Source: Nemertoderma westbladi (Eukaryota > Xenacoelomorpha > Nemertodermatida > Nemertodermatidae). From it: a stretch of DNA of 28,269 bases. The notes under the pieces were generated by a model. That model searched no databases, was not told the DNA's origin, and worked only from the letters and a program-made list of their open reading frames with translations. This document shows, piece by piece, positions 1 through 9,635 of this stretch. The DNA lies in assembly GCA_032718475.1 (NCBI GenBank), contig JAUCBJ010003244.1, positions 1-28,269 on the forward strand, given 5' to 3'. Within the stretch, counting starts at the first letter, position 1. Every line of letters begins with the position of its first letter. The position numbers and the translations under genes are program-made.

Positions 1-82
1 AGGTACATAGCTTCTAGGTATCTAATAGATAAGTATTACTGTATTGAAATGTGTCTACAGTCCCACTCTCAAAAAGCATTCC

Positions 83-136
83 TTTGATCAAACATTGATC
101 AAACTTTGATCAAACATTGATCAAAGTTTGATCAAA
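83..136. repeat. Tandem TTTGATCAAA palindromic repeat
   Basis: Five tandem copies of a 10-12 bp unit built on TTGATCAA, itself a perfect palindrome around GATC, alternate between TTTGATCAAA and CATTGATCAAA forms. From 150 to 210 they grade into a looser ACATTGAAATG repeat. The block lies immediately upstream of the first LINE open frame. It may be a simple repeat at the insertion site or part of the LINE 5' end; the sequence does not decide this. Confidence 0.8.
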
Positions 137-189
137 ATGTGTCCATAGAATATCATTGAAAGTAGCATTGACATTGAAATGACATTGAT

Positions 190-2690
190 GGCATATTGAA
201 ATGACATTGAAATCGACGCACCGAAATTCCGTCCATCTTCAGGATTTTATCTCTGGAAATGGATTGTTTTCGGCTGGAACCCAATTCAAGAAGCGAACTG
301 GAAAGCTATGGACTCATAGTGGACCCAGTGGTCACAAGTCCCAGATAGACCATATACTGTTTCGTAGGAAATACAGGAGCTCTATACAAGACTGTAATGC
401 ATTTACACTACGACCCTTCTCCAGTGATCACCGCCTTATTGTGGCCAAGGTAAGACTTAGTCTGCGTGCTAGCAGAACAACGAAATCTGCCTTGCCGCGG
501 CATGACTGGTCCTCTCTGTTGCAACAGCCAAGTGTGAGATCCAGCTTCACACTACAACTGAGCAACAGGTATGAGGCTCTTGCCTCTGAGGCGGCAGATC
601 ACTGTGGGGGCTATACTGCCTTCACAGAGGCAGTTAAGTTAGCAGCTGCAGAAACAGTTCCTGTATACCCTCGAAACAGGAAACGGGCCCCCTGGACTGA
701 CAACAAAATTCAGAAGTGCCGAAATGACCTCTACAAGGCGCAGAAAGAGTCCCGACTCAAACAGACTACAGCGGCCAAGAATGCAGTTAATGCTGCATCT
801 AGGTCCCTGAACAGACAGTACTCGGTTAATTTACAGGAGCTAATAAACCAACAGGTTGATGCCATCAATGATGCTGATGACAGCAGGCAATCATCCCAGG
901 CATGGAGATCGATCAACTTGCTTGCTGGTCAAAAAAGCCAACCAACCACCAAGGTTAAAGCTGAATCACCAGCCGATCGCCTCAATGGTTGGAAGGCCCA
1001 CTTTGAAAAGCTCCTCAATAATGACAGGGTATTGCCTGATAACTTTATAGAAGTAAAAGTGTCTGAGTCTGTACTCCCAGATATTCCCATTGGTGATATC
1101 TCCTTTGCAGAAGTGAAGGCTGCTGCAAAGAGCATTAAGACCAATCGTGCCAGTGGAGTAGATGGTGTTCCCCCTGAGGTCTTTAAAATACCTGAGTGTT
1201 TAAAGCTCATCTATCCCATCATAGTAGACATGTACCGTACAACAAGAGTCCCACAAGAAATGAAAACAAATAAGTTGGTGCCAGTTCCCAAGAAGGGCAA
1301 CCTAACACTCTATGGTTCTTTTCAGGGAATCTCATTGATCTCAATTGCTGCAAAGCTATACAATAGAATGTTATTAAATCGCATCAGAGATCCAATTGAG
1401 AGACTGCTCCGTGGAAATCAGAATGGGTTCCATAAAGGTCGTGGGACCATTGAGCCCATTTTGGCACTTAGAAGGATAATTGAAGAGTTATCAAAAAAGA
1501 AAGACAGGCATCTGGCTGTTATCTTTGTTGACTTCTTCAAGGCCTTTGATTCAGTCTCTCGCTCACGTATGTTGAGCATACTTTCATTATATGGGATTCC
1601 TGATGAAATTATTGCAGCAATCAGATCAGTATACGATGGTTCGACAACATTTGTGTCTACTGTTGACGGTGACACAGAACCATTTGAAGTGTTATGGGGC
1701 GTCCTCCAGGGAGACACACTTGCACCATTCTTGTTCATAATTGTTGTTGACTATGTTCTACGCATGTCCTTAGATCATCATAATGATGATGGGGTGATGA
1801 TAACTCCACCTACTGGCTCCAGAAGTCGAGGAAATCCTGCCAAGTACCTAACTGATCTAGACTTTGCTGATGACTTAGGCGTACTCTCAGAATCACTAGA
1901 GGGAGCCCAACGGCTCCTCAGCTCTTTAGAACATGCTGCTTCTAGTGTTGGTCTTTTTATTAACTCCAGAAAGACCAAAATTTTGACAGTTAACTTTGAA
2001 AGTCCTCAGCAAGTCTCTGATCGGATGAGCATAAGCTCAAAAGATGGTATGCTTGAGCATGTGGATGACTTCTGTTACCTGGGATCATGGATCCGGAAGT
2101 CAGGTGAGGACCTTCGAATACGTAAGGGAAAGGCATGAACAGCCTTGAATAGGCTTTCCAGAATTTGGAAGTCACCGAGAATTAATCGGAAACTTAAGGT
2201 CCGGTTATTTAGAGCAGCAGTAGTTCCAGTACTCCTCTATGGGAGTCCATGCTGGGCTCTAACTGCTGAGGACACCAAATCTCTGGATGGCACATTCACA
2301 AGAATGCTACGCCGGGTTCATTGTGTCAAGTTCAATGCACACATCTCCAACCAGACACTATATAAAATTGGAGGTGTGTCATTGGTTCCCTCAAGCTTGA
2401 CACTAGAACAAAATCGCCTCCGCTTTGCAGGACATTGCTTTCGCCGTGAGGACCAGCCAGTGCATAATCTTGTACTTTGGCAGCCTCATGGAGTGAATAA
2501 GCATGGTGGACAGCCCATGACTTTCTTGAGACGCATCTTAAAGGACACTGGCCTTGAAGATGCGGATGATCTAGCAAATGTCATGGGTGATAGGGAGTTG
2601 TGGCGGTGCAATTTTGTCGATAAGCCGGCACAGCATTCTTAAAAATGCAGCTGCAATGCAGCATGCCGATCCTAGTAGTAGTAGTAGTAT
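190..2690 (+). mobile_element. LINE A: 5'-truncated RTE-like non-LTR retrotransposon
   Basis: A single non-LTR retrotransposon copy runs from the endonuclease C-terminus to a 3' (TAG)n tail at 2673-2690. The catalytic N-terminal part of the endonuclease is missing, as expected from 5' truncation during target-primed reverse transcription. A (TAG)n-like tail also ends the related copy near 20802 on the other strand, which supports it as the true 3' end. RTE-like is my best clade guess from the endonuclease and C-terminal motifs; a tree is needed to fix the clade. Confidence 0.85.
201..2642 (+). pseudogene. LINE A endonuclease/reverse transcriptase, one in-frame stop
   Basis: This encodes the polyprotein that nicks target DNA and reverse-transcribes the element RNA. 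The open frame 201-2138 and the frame 2145-2642 are in the same phase, separated only by TGA at 2136-2138 where relatives have Trp (a KAW motif). Motifs in order: endonuclease C-terminus with QIDHI (residues about 53-57) and SDHRL (about 75-79); RT motif ASGVDGVPPEVF (about 316-327); QNGF-KGRGT; catalytic motif A FVDFFKAFDS; motif B GVLQGDTLAPF; catalytic FADD; then FCYLGSWI. The second part carries LLYGSPCWALT and the C-terminal RFAGHCFRR domain ending in LWR. The RT core looks intact, so this is a relatively young copy. The first Met is only the first in the frame; the true start is missing with the 5' end. Confidence 0.88.
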
Positions 2691-2869
2691 ATTGTTGATT
2701 TTTTTTATATTTTTTTATTTTTCTATTAACCTAATCATAGAAAATTTTCATTTTAAGATATTTATGCTATTTTTACTTATATTTTATTTATATTTGTTAC
2801 AGTCTTTTTGCTAAAGCTTTTCATTGCACTTCTCAGTGGCAACATAAACTATAACTTTGTTAGAACGGT
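2691..2869. other. AT-rich spacer between two LINEs
   Basis: This is T-rich sequence after the (TAG)n tail of LINE A and before the first recognisable endonuclease fragment of LINE B. I see no gene in it. Confidence 0.5.
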
Positions 2870-2899
2870 AAATTCTTCTTAGAAAGAAATCTGTAACCT

Positions 2900-3444
2900 A
2901 TCAAAGGATATAATATTCCTGCAAGTGCACTTCCTGTTGGTTCAGGATCTTGGCTTTTTAAATTGAATCAACAGGAGGTAGGTACCTAGCTAGGTAGATC
3001 TCCCATAGATTACAGAAACAATCTGTTAACTGGTCATGCTTATCGCGGCTTAACCATTTTATATAAGAAAAGTGTCGCTCCTGCTGTCAAATGCGTTACT
3101 TTTGGCGATATCCGTATTTTTGTGGATTATAATTAATTTATCTGGCGGTCAGTGCTTATTTCTACTTAATGTTTATCTCCCTTTTCAGTGCAATAGCAAT
3201 AAATCTGAGTTCTTAGATTACCTAGGTCGTTATACTGCGAAAGTACTCATCTATGTTTTGTGTTAGAGGACTTTAATGCAGCATTATCTAAAACTTTTTA
3301 TAGACAACTTAGTGATTAGGCTACAGACAGCTGTTTGAGTCTTTCTGATACAATGTTTCTACTGCAAGAAACTTTCACTTTCGTTAATGCTGCACATGGC
3401 TGCTCCTCATGGCTCGACCATGCTGCATGCTCTGGTAGAGAGTG
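2900..3444 (+). pseudogene. LINE B endonuclease N-terminal part
   Basis: This is a remnant of the apurinic-type endonuclease of LINE B. Reading across frames, it shows DIIFLQ near 2910, then ILYKKSVAPAVKC near 3055-3095, LFLLNVYLPF followed by EFLDYLG near 3150-3225, and TFVNAAHGCSSWLDH ending at 3421. The SWLDH block (3407-3421) is the conserved catalytic-domain motif of this endonuclease group. At least two frameshifts and several stops separate the blocks. The domain is cut at the TTAA at 3445-3448 by a MITE and resumes at 4153. Confidence 0.7.
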
Positions 3445-3448
3445 TTAA

Positions 3449-4148
3449 GGACAGTTTCCACGCTGCTTTTTTTTTTATCTTTATTTCAAGCTTTTTTAAG
3501 TTAAAACAATTTCTAGAAATTCATTGCTTCACGGTAACTCTGAGAAATTTGGAATGTTAAAACCTAAAATATAGAATAAAGCTCCAAAAAAAGCTTATAA
3601 TAAAGCTTGAAAAAAAGCTCAAAAAAACTAGAAAAACAGCTCAAAAATGAACAGGGTCGAAAATCATAATTATCTAATTCTAGAATATTCATATTATATC
3701 TTCATTTTAACTGAACATTAGAAAGGCATAACATGCTTGAAAAAAAGCTCAAAAAAACATAAAAAAAATCTCTAAAAAAAGCTTGAAAAAAAGCTAAAAA
3801 AAAGCTGGGTCGAATATTATAGTTATCTAATTCTAGAATATTCATATTATATCTTCATTTTAACTGAACGTTAGAAAAGGCATAACAAGCTTGATAAAAG
3901 CTAAAAAAAAGATTAAAAAAAGCTCTTAAAAAGTTTCAAAAAAGCTCAAAAAAAGCTTGATAAACAGCTCAAAAAAAAAGCTGGGTCGAATATCATAATT
4001 ATCTAATTCTAGAATATTCAAATTATATCTTCATTTTAACTGAACGTTAGAAAAACAACAAGCTTGAAAGAAGCTAAAAAAAAGCTTGAAAAAAAGCTCA
4101 AAAAAAGCTCAGAATACCGCACATAAAAAAGTAGCATGGAAATGGGCC
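3449..4148. mobile_element. TTAA-flanked MITE with imperfect terminal inverted repeats
   Basis: A 700-bp segment is bounded by TTAA on both sides (3445-3448 and 4149-4152). Its ends are imperfect inverted repeats: the left end reads TTTCCACGCTGCTTTTTT and the complement of the right end reads TTTCCATGCTACTTTTTT. It separates the endonuclease motifs SWLDH (3407-3421) and SDHFPV (4197-4214), which are normally about 20-25 residues apart, so it is a true insertion. TTAA duplication is the signature of piggyBac-type transposition, but these ends lack the usual CCC start, so superfamily assignment is tentative. No coding capacity is visible. Confidence 0.72.
3570..4105. repeat. Tandem repeats inside the TTAA MITE (about 153-176 bp unit)
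   Basis: Three copies begin with GGGTCGA at 3654, 3807 and 3983. Each continues with ATAATTATCTAATTCTAGAA, a TTCATTTTAACTGAAC stretch, and then a variable run of AAAAAAAGCTT / AAAAAAGCTC units. The spacing differs (153 and 176 bp) because the AAGCTT-rich part varies in length. Confidence 0.85.
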
Positions 4149-4152
4149 TTAA

Positions 4153-5053
4153 TGCCATTCAATCTTGATTTCTATGTGCATTATGAGTGAGTATTATCTG
4201 ACCACTTTCCTGTTTAATGAATCTCTAATATACACTATACAGTATATCATATATTGAATAGTAACATTGTTAATGATAGCGCAACTAAACCAAATTGCGT
4301 CACAACATGTAACAAGTTCGAATGGTGCAAAGATGCGCCCCAGCAGCTCTCTGCCCACACAAATAATCTCAATGTGTTGTTGTCTCAATTAGATACAAGT
4401 TACATTATTGCTAATAATTTTTCCTCTACTGTCTGTCCAGTAATAATGAATCTTGTATTGATGATTATTAGAAATGTATATTAGATTGTTTGGTAAGAGC
4501 CGCGAATCTAGAATCTAGTATTCAAACCATAAAATCTGCCAACAAAGGTGTTAAAAGAAATATCCGTGGTTGAAATGATTTTTTGAGTGACAAATGTAAC
4601 TTATCTCGTCAGTTGCTTTATTGAGGAAAAGTAATGGTTGTCCAAAAATGTTCACTTTTACGAGGAATACTCAAAATCCAGATTAAATTTGAAGCCCCAT
4701 ATGCGCGAGTGCAAACGTAACAAAAACAGATCCTCAGTGACAAGTTAGCGGAATCCATTTACTCCTATACTCAGAACAAGGCGAAAACAAGGTTTGCGAT
4801 ATGTTTAAAAACAAATTTAAAACAATTAAATGCTAATCAACTAGAACCTCATAAATAGGAGGTTGACAGAAAGCTCTCGGGTATTTCTGACCTTCAATTA
4901 TTGTAACTCCCATAGAGGTAGTATTGGCAATTAATAAGTTGGTAGCTGGGAAAGCTGCTGGCCAACTGAAGGCAAGATGCTGTGATAAAACCGACGATAT
5001 CACCTCGATGCATTCAAACAGACGATATCACCGACAACAATGCCACATCATGG
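4153..5053 (+). pseudogene. LINE B endonuclease end, linker and RT N-terminus
   Basis: This fragment continues LINE B after the MITE. It starts with the endonuclease SDHFPV motif (4197-4214). A linker follows in one frame with KFEWCKDAPQQLSAHTNN (within the open stretch 4254-4484), then an RGxND block near 4565-4580 in which TGA replaces the usual Trp of GWN, and a RECKRNKN stretch near 4700. The RT begins with LVAGKAAG near 4937-4962, which in relatives continues as PDG. Stops and shifts are frequent. At 5054-5058 the sequence CATTG is duplicated on the far side of the LTR retrotransposon, and the RT resumes at 13844. Confidence 0.65.
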
Positions 5054-5058
5054 CATTG
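5054..5058. repeat. Target-site duplication CATTG (left copy)
   Basis: The five bases immediately before the 5' LTR are CATTG, identical to 13839-13843 immediately after the 3' LTR. Confidence 0.9.
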
Positions 5059-5650
5059 TGTTAGCGAATCCAATCCGCTGCACACCACCCAGTGAGAAAA
5101 TGGGGAATTGTGATTTACTAATCACAATCAAATATGCAATATTATACCCAATATAATATTGCATACCAGGAAGAAATAAGGGAACAGGGCAATATAATGC
5201 CAGGTTGGAGATAGATACCAACATATCTCAGGGGGGAAGCTAGCACAGGGCCAGAGGAGATAGGGAGTGGTGAAGGGAAAACCAACCAATGGAGGGACAG
5301 AATACGACCAATTAACGCGTATCTATTGGTAGTCAACCATAGGTAGGGATGCATAAGATTTCTATGCAATATGTATATAACCGTTACTCAATGTTGATTA
5401 TGTTCAGTTGGAAATTAATAACCGTGGAAGTCGGATGGTTTTGACTATCGTCACAAGTGCTATATACTGTTTGTGCTGTAACTATACTGGTACTTATATC
5501 ATAAATTATTAACAACAATAACCTAAAAACTTTTGATACACCGGCCTACGTCCTTTCAATCTTTTATAGTTACTGCAACACGGCGACACGTACTCTACAC
5601 GACATAACATACACCGGTTGAGATCCTGTGCCAACGCGGATCCCGTCTCA
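5059..5650 (+). repeat. 5' LTR (592 bp)
   Basis: Begins TGTTAGCGAATCC and ends CCCGTCTCA. It pairs end to end with 13246-13838. A TATATAA box lies at 5374-5380, a plausible core promoter. No tRNA-type primer site starting TGG lies in the first 20 bases after the LTR (5651 onward), which is unusual. Confidence 0.95.
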
Positions 5651-6336
5651 GTCAAAACCTCTAGACAAAGTGACAAAAGAACAACTGTGACACCGACGAT
5701 ACGCCAACAGTGAGGCCAACATAAGCAAACCAGGAGAGACGCCCCAGAGTTTGATCGGAGAAAGGAGTCTGCCAAGCACTCCCAGCGACAGGGACGCAAC
5801 GATTCGGGAGGCGGCGACTTGGAGGTACTGGCCTACCACACCGGATTCGCCAGCAGACGACAGTTTGGTTGGAGCGGAGGATGGTGGACAGGTACCGAAG
5901 AGGGGAGAATGTGAGTCGACACGGGAGCAGCGGAGAGGGAAGCACTGGTGCCATCAGCCAACCAATGGCTGGAGGTGGTGAGCAGCCCACCGGAACGGCG
6001 ACGGGCAGGCCGACAGTGTGACACTGGACAAGACAACGAGGAGAAGAAGTCCAGGATGAGGGCGTCGGGATGATTGATCGCCTATGACGTGGGTATAACG
6101 CCACGAGGAGAATCCTCAATGATGCCAAGAATGGAGGAAAGGTAGATGAGCCCAAGTTAAACCACAAACTTGGTGAGCACAATAAACACTTTCACTATTT
6201 AGCCAAATTTGGGCAGGGCAAATGAAAGGGCAAGAGAGGTCACCACAAAACTGTTTGAATTGTGGTGATCAGGGATAATGCCATACAGTATAGTGTAGAT
6301 AGGACCTTATCTAGTAGATGCATGAGGGATTAAGTT
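5651..6336 (+). other. LTR-element leader and possible gag start
   Basis: This is internal sequence between the 5' LTR and the first poly-G tract. A short + strand open frame at 5751-5981 (76 codons) has no recognisable domain. The longer opposite-strand frames here match no family I know and are probably chance. There is no clear primer-binding site. Confidence 0.4.
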
Positions 6337-6344
6337 AGTGGGAT

Positions 6345-6362
6345 GGGGGGGGGGGGGGGGGG
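6345..6362 (+). repeat. Poly-G tract, 18 bases
   Basis: Uninterrupted G run inside gag; in the frame 6343-6594 it encodes a Gly run after Met. Confidence 0.95.
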
Positions 6363-7112
6363 TTCGAATGACACCGAAACTGACGTAAACCCGGAGGATT
6401 CCGTGTCATCCGTCAGTAGAACCACGGGCACCACTAGTAAATACGATAAAAGTAGTAAAACCGGCAGGCGATGGGAGTCTGTCGCAACTGAAAAGTCCGC
6501 TACATCCTCCACGAAAGCAAGAAGGGTCTTAGAAATAGATCTGGCGTGTCAGTTAGACATAGTTGCGTTAGACCAAAAGGAGTTAGAGAGATAGTTAGAT
6601 GAAGGGACTGCATTGTTAGAAAGGGAAAGAGAGTTAGCGAGAGAGTGTAAAGAGAGGGCTGAGAAAGTTGCGAGAGAGTATAGAGAGAGAGAGCTGCGAG
6701 GGAAGCAGATGAGTATAGAGAGAAAGCTGTGAGGGAAGCCAAAAGGATTGAGAGAGAGGCGAATGAGCACAAAGAGTGAGATGTGAGGGAAGCAGAGAGG
6801 GTCGGGAGAGAGGTGAACGAGCGCAAAGAACGAGACGCGAGAGAAGCAGTCAGCTGACCAGAGTATTAGAGAGGATAGAGAAAGAGAGATGGCTGGCAGA
6901 AGAATGCGGATGATATGCATACCTGGTTGAGGAGGTTAATGCAGTATCAGGCGAAACAAAAGCACCAATTAGAACTGGCAAAACTGGGTTTATCAGAGAG
7001 TGAGGCTGGTTCGGGAAGTATTTATGAGGAACCAGGGGTAATGGAAACTTTTGTTAATACCCCACTTACTGGGACTGGATGGCCAACACAACACTTGTGT
7101 AACCGGATGGAT

Positions 7113-7131
7113 GGGGGGGGGGGGGGGGGGG
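7113..7131 (+). repeat. Poly-G tract, 19 bases
   Basis: Uninterrupted G run. The likely gag frame before it (ending RMDG) and the likely frame after it (DITFNDN) are not in phase, so this tract coincides with a frameshift. Confidence 0.95.
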
Positions 7132-7233
7132 TAACGACATTACGTTTAATGACAATGTCAATATTAATTATACCGTACTTGATAATCCTATTACTAATGA
7201 GGGTAGATTTCTTACAGGAAATAATGTTTTAAT

Positions 7234-7368
7234 AAATAATTTAAATAATATTGGTGAACAAAATAATTTAAATAATATTGGTGAACAAAATAATTTAAAT
7301 AATATTGGTGAACAAAATAATTTAAATAATATTGGTGAACAAAATAATTTAAATAATAACAGTGAACA
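7234..7368 (+). repeat. Five 27-bp tandem repeats encoding NNLNNIGEQ
   Basis: Units at 7234, 7261, 7288, 7315 and 7342. The first four are identical, the fifth ends in NNNSEQ, and a sixth degenerate copy follows. The period is nine codons, so the repeat keeps the gag frame and adds Asn-rich segments. Confidence 0.95.
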
Positions 7369-7485
7369 AAATAATTTGACAAATAATGATGGAGAAAGTA
7401 GTGATGGCATAATTAATACAGGTAGGGAGACAAGTGATTCGCCCAGCGGAGGCCTAAGGCCATGTGGAAACGCAGGCGAATGAAC

Positions 7486-8081
7486 CCAGGGGAAATAGAA
7501 GCGACGTGTCGACTCGAAGAGAGTATGGGAAGAGAGGGAAAGGGGGCGTAGCCAGAAGTGACAGGTGGGGAGAGGGGGGGCTACGGCCATCCCACCGCAA
7601 CCACTTAGTGATGATAGGGGGGGGGGGGGGGGGGGTGGCAATAAATTCCCCACAGATGTTGGTAGGGAATGCACGCGGTGAGTTAAGTGAACCGGGGCGC
7701 CCAGCGATGGAGGAGAATAGAGGGCCAGCGAATATCTACGAGGCTGTACAACCGGGTAGGGGATGAGGCGTTCACGCCGTAAACGGCCAAATGAAGGAAC
7801 GTCGATCCCATTCGGAAGACAGAAGGAGAACAGTAGGGTTCATCTGGGAGATCAAAACGAGATCTCATGAACATAGATATGACGCCGGGAGTGAACAATG
7901 TGATAGGGACGAAAAGGACAAGCGAGGAAACATTGCTACGGGCAACCAGAGGTGTCGAGATAAAAAGTAAAAGTAAATTTTCTTCGGTCGCTAGGCCAGG
8001 GATTACGCACAAAGTCTGACGACTTATTTCCAGTGCGTTCCCCCCAGAACTTTACTCCCCAGAGGAAACTCCAGTACTCAT
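7486..8081 (+). pseudogene. Gag middle region, unassigned
   Basis: This is internal LTR-element sequence containing a + strand open frame at 7464-7766 of 100 codons that runs through a third poly-G tract without changing frame (MIGGGGGG, then VAINSPQML). The sequence is Arg/Gly/Glu-rich and probably part of gag between the coiled coil and the DUF1759-like domain. Several stops follow. I recognise no domain. Confidence 0.35.
7617..7635 (+). repeat. Poly-G tract, 19 bases
   Basis: Uninterrupted G run inside the gag middle region. Confidence 0.95.
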
Positions 8082-8094
8082 TTAGCTACCACTT

Positions 8095-8237
8095 AAGGAT
8101 GCAAGGCAGAGATGCACCCTGGCTGCTCCCTTTAAAGCATTCGTGCCAAAACGAAAACTGCCCTGGTCCATGTGAGGATCGAACCCACGACCTACGGGAG
8201 ATGTGAATTCAATGTAACCACTACGCCAAGGTGGAAC
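8095..8237 (-). mobile_element. tRNA-derived SINE head inside the LTR element
   Basis: On the - strand, box A TGGCGTAGTGG (8218-8228) and box B GGTTCGATCC (8176-8185) lie at tRNA-like spacing, forming an internal RNA polymerase III promoter. The sequence between them does not form a proper anticodon stem, so it is not a functional tRNA. Body sequence continues to about 8095. It probably inserted into the LTR element, though I could not define a clean duplication. Confidence 0.65.
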
Positions 8238-8791
8238 CTTATATTCCCTATAACGGATTAACAGAGATAGGACGGACAGCGAACCATTGATAGTTGAAGA
8301 GGGGTTGTACTTCGGGAGATTGCCATTGCCCCAAAGGAACACAGCCTGGCGATGAATATTATACACCAGGAGAGGGGTATAGAATATACCAAGAGGAACA
8401 AGATGAGATAAGAAGAAGGGATTGAAGGGAAACTTCCCATCAGAACATAACTGCTGATCAATGATATGGTAGTCACGGGGAGGAGTTCTCGGAATATTCG
8501 AGAAGTCTAAACTTCGGTCCGGAGGACCACATTCAGACTGCAGGACATACTGTAGGTCTTACTGATCATACTATCGGCCATGTTGGGAGAGATAGTGTAG
8601 GTGATAGGGTAATGCAAATGCCGGGATTAGATCCGGAAGTCGCGGCGTACATACCAGTGAGTAGGAAGAACCTGCTAGGCCTATATCGGTACCTGCACCC
8701 CAGTATGACTATAATAACATGGTAGGATATAATATATACCCAGGGGAAGGGGGAGGGGGGTATTGCAGATAAGTGTATAGGTCTCAATATA
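8238..8791 (+). other. LTR-element interior, no readable gene
   Basis: I see no + strand frame of note. The long opposite-strand frames resemble no known family. The stretch is likely eroded gag sequence. Confidence 0.35.
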
Positions 8792-9635
8792 ATGATATCA
8801 ACCCCAGTGCAGAATGTAACACCGGTGGGGGGGGGGGGGGGGGGATTGGTTAATACACTGTATCGACAATACACGCAGCCCAGTAAGATACAAATTGCAA
8901 CCCCCTCAGATCCAAACAAATCATGTGACACCGAGATATGGAGGGGACCATTGCCCCCAATGATATATCCTACACAAGGAAAGTCGACAATCCCAGGAGG
9001 CAAAGCATCATCAGTATTTAAGGAGCCTACATCCGTACCATCGAATGCATTGGAAATTCAGGCGATGGGAATGGTGGCAGCGCTCATCGACGCGCTAAAA
9101 ACTACAATAGAGTTAATACCAGTGGAGCCTTTCAAGTTTGATGGTAGTAAGCCGGAAGAATATCTGCAGTTCTGGAGAAAGTATAGTAATGAAATACTTA
9201 CGAAAAATCGGACAGCAGTGCCTCAAGTATTTACAAGTTTACACAGGGGGGCCAGCCTATGATATTGTAAGGCAATACCAGGGAATCAAAGGAGGTTTTA
9301 CAGCAGCTTGGAGGTCCCTGGATAGGGAATTTGGCCATCTGGCGAAGATTATCCGACAAACCTTAAGGGGAATAACATCAGGCGGGCTCATGGATAACCC
9401 TGTCAGTATTAAAGCCTTTGCCACCAGAATAGAGAATGCATTGATAGTTTTAAAGACGCTAGAGGCACATTACGAACTTAATGCTTAAAACAACATCACA
9501 ACAATAGCGCAGGCATTACTGATATGGTTAAGGAATAAATGGAGAAAGATCACTTTCTCCACTCGAGAAAAGAAGGGTGCGGAACCAGGGTTGGAAGAAA
9601 TGTCGATCTTCCTTAATTATGGGGCATAATTAATA
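8792..9635 (+). pseudogene. Gag domain resembling BEL/Pao DUF1759, frameshifted
   Basis: This is the structural region that in BEL/Pao elements forms the particle. It follows a poly-G tract, then runs to EPFKFDGSKPEEYLQFWRKY, which resembles the FDG start of DUF1759. A frameshift near 9210-9240 moves the sense to the frame 9138-9488: YTGGPAYDIV, WRSLDREFG, IKAFATRIENALIVLKTLEA. These match the family pattern of a small hydrophobic block, then FG, then a helix. A TAA near 9486 interrupts, and the same frame continues with ALLIWLRNKWRKI and GLEEMSIFLN to TAA at 9627. Assignment is by pattern recognition; a profile search would settle it. Confidence 0.6.
8827..8844 (+). repeat. Poly-G tract, 18 bases
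   Basis: Uninterrupted G run at the start of the DUF1759-like gag segment, encoding Gly in frame 8792-9262. Confidence 0.95.

Larger units (their letters stand above)
6337..7485 (+). pseudogene. Gag N-terminal region: coiled coil and Asn-rich repeats, frame-broken
   Basis: This is the probable N-terminal part of the LTR-element gag. After the poly-G tract (Gly codons) comes a Ser/Thr-rich stretch, then from about 6520 a long Glu/Arg-rich helix with heptad-like repeats such as LERERELARE, interrupted by TAG at 6592 and further stops and a shift near 6700-6720. The frame resumes as LRRLMQYQAKQKHQLELAKL (6915 onward) to a second poly-G tract at 7113-7131. Beyond the tract a different frame is sensible (DITFNDNVNIN, then NNLNNIGEQ repeats to about 7470), so tract length has changed the frame. 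A coiled coil is a common gag feature. No enzyme motif is present. Confidence 0.55.

Noticed and set aside
3570-4105. CRISPR-like array in the AAGCTT region
   Set aside because: Repeats are adjacent and variable in length without spacers, inside a TTAA-flanked element in a eukaryotic genome.
4194-4388. Opposite-strand 64-codon frame
   Set aside because: It overlaps the LINE B linker, which has recognisable order on the + strand.
6500-6920. Ser/Leu-rich opposite-strand membrane-like proteins
   Set aside because: They mirror the GAGAGA-rich coding strand of the gag coiled coil.
7168-7674. 168-codon opposite-strand protein with FKLFCSPIL repeats
   Set aside because: It is the complement of the 27-bp gag repeat and a poly-G tract; the + strand frame with NNLNNIGEQ is the sensible one.
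8166-8237. Functional tRNA gene inside the LTR element
   Set aside because: Good promoter boxes but no proper anticodon arm, and body sequence continues beyond the head as in a SINE.
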